Of a DNA stretch of 5,595 nucleotides, positions 4,832-5,595 are shown one piece after another. Positions within the stretch are counted from its first letter, which is position 1; each line of letters starts with the position of its first letter. The notes under the pieces were generated by a model. That model ran no database searches. It had not been told where the DNA came from and was given only the letters and a program-made list of their open reading frames with translations. A program made the translations under genes and the position numbers. Origin of the DNA: Thermoguttaceae bacterium (GTDB lineage: Bacteria; Planctomycetota; Planctomycetia; Pirellulales; Thermoguttaceae). The stretch covers positions 1-5,595 of the forward strand of contig JAFYVO010000058.1 in assembly GCA_017549085.1 (NCBI GenBank), read 5' to 3'.

Positions 4832-5595
4832 ATGAAACTCGAATATCTAACGGCGACGGTCGACGACGGCGCGGAAATCGCTTACGTCGACGTCGGGGAA
4901 GGGCGTTTTCTCTTTTACGTCGACGGGTTCGGCGGCTCCGTCGCGACGGCGAACGGGATTATCGAACGCTTTTACAAAAGCGGCGCTTTTCGGACGGTCG
5001 CCTTCGACCAGCGCGGGTACGGGAAATCGCCGGTCGCTTCCGATTGCGGCGTCGAACGCTCCGCCGCCGACCTGCGCGCGCTGATCGAACGCCTCGACGC
5101 TCGCGACGTCGCGCTTGTCGGGTACTCGATGGGCGGCTCCGTCCTCTTTTCTTACTTCGAACAGTTCGGAACCGACCGCGTCGCGAAAGCCGTTTTCGTC
5201 GACACGTGCCCCAAACTCCTTAACGACGACGCTTGGCGGCTCGGTTATTGCCAAGGCGGGTACTTCGCCGACGATTACGAGCGCGATATGCAAATTTTGC
5301 TCGACGATCCGCCCCTCTTCAAGACGACCTTTTTCGCCCGTTGCGAAGTCGCGTCGAATCCCGCCGACCCGCCGACTTGGCCGGAACCGCTCGACCGCGA
5401 CGCTTGGCTCGCCAAAGCCGTCGAGATCACCGGCGTCCGCGAGTCCCTCGCTAGACGGGTCTTTTTCGCCGAAATTCCGCCGGAGCGCGCCGCCGTCGAC
5501 CGCCGCTATTGGGAGTCGATGACGACCGCCGACTTCCGCGAAACGCTCGGGAAAATCGACGTCCCGACCCTCGTCCTGCACGCCGACCCCGGTTC
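4832..5595 (+). CDS. Alpha/beta hydrolase fold protein, 3' end missing (runs off right edge)
   Basis: 254 codons are visible from the ATG at 4832. The fold is shown by an oxyanion-loop region DGFGGS (residues 31-36), the strand and turn FDQRGYGKS (58-66), and the nucleophile elbow GYSMGGS (97-103) with Ser99 as the expected catalytic serine. The central cap-like segment (about 128-235) is followed by the strand VPTLVLHAD (244-252), which normally leads to the catalytic Asp. The catalytic His and probably the Asp lie beyond the window. The protein has no signal peptide, so it is probably a cytoplasmic esterase, lipase-like or C-C bond hydrolase; the substrate cannot be told. The usual His before Gly in the oxyanion loop is replaced by Asp31. 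The gene lies 332 bases after the LOTUS stop, so it is unlikely to share its transcript. No good Shine-Dalgarno is seen, though a GGCGGAGGCGG lies about 25 bases upstream. Confidence 0.9.
   Translation, partial: MKLEYLTATVDDGAEIAYVDVGEGRFLFYVDGFGGSVATANGIIERFYKSGAFRTVAFDQRGYGKSPVASDCGVERSAADLRALIERLDARDVALVGYSMGGSVLFSYFEQFGTDRVAKAVFVDTCPKLLNDDAWRLGYCQGGYFADDYERDMQILLDDPPLFKTTFFARCEVASNPADPPTWPEPLDRDAWLAKAVEITGVRESLARRVFFAEIPPERAAVDRRYWESMTTADFRETLGKIDVPTLVLHADPG

Noticed and set aside
4635..4835. 66-codon frame overlapping the hydrolase ATG by ATGA, with a lipobox-like FAGC
   Set aside because: The start is TTG without a ribosome-binding site, Arg residues interrupt the hydrophobic stretch, the -3 position of the lipobox is Phe, and a promoter candidate lies inside it. 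The overlap is suggestive but not enough.

Overview
The window is GC-rich bacterial chromosomal DNA with heavy use of GCG, TCG, GTC, GAC and CGC codons and no plasmid, phage or insertion-sequence genes. It holds four protein genes. Two are complete: a GMP synthase synthetase subunit and a LOTUS-repeat protein. Two are cut by the window edges: a secreted protein at the left and an alpha/beta hydrolase at the right. Shine-Dalgarno sequences are weak in front of all four starts. The phylum cannot be fixed from this sequence. The base and codon style and the stand-alone GMP synthase subunit would suit an uncultivated gut-type lineage such as the Planctomycetota group, but that is a guess.

Layout. 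Positions 1-466 (minus strand) hold the 5' part of an exported protein with a clear signal peptide, running off the left edge. Positions 467-1290 form a long divergent spacer without a credible gene. It contains an AT-rich island with spaced T-tracts, three copies of the 9-mer CGTTATAAT (one on the minus strand, two on the plus strand) that look like -10 elements, and a strong hairpin in the presumed guaA leader. Positions 1291-2241 encode a GMP synthase lacking the N-terminal glutaminase domain. It is followed by a convincing intrinsic terminator (2368-2399). Positions 2478-4499 encode a 673-residue protein with three tandem OST-HTH/LOTUS-type domains joined by Ala/Pro/Lys/Thr-rich linkers and a C-terminal domain resembling DUF3825. 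Positions 4500-4831 are a spacer with a 9-bp tandem repeat array and a weak promoter candidate. From 4832 to the right edge runs an alpha/beta hydrolase with a GYSMGG nucleophile elbow.

How the genes relate. The terminator separates guaA from the LOTUS gene, and the hydrolase lies 332 bases beyond the LOTUS stop, so these look like separate transcription units rather than an operon. The part least explained by known biology is the triple-LOTUS/DUF3825 protein. LOTUS domains bind RNA in characterised proteins, including G-rich and G-quadruplex RNA, and the role of this bacterial architecture is, as far as I know, not established. Nothing else in the window marks it as part of a multi-gene system.
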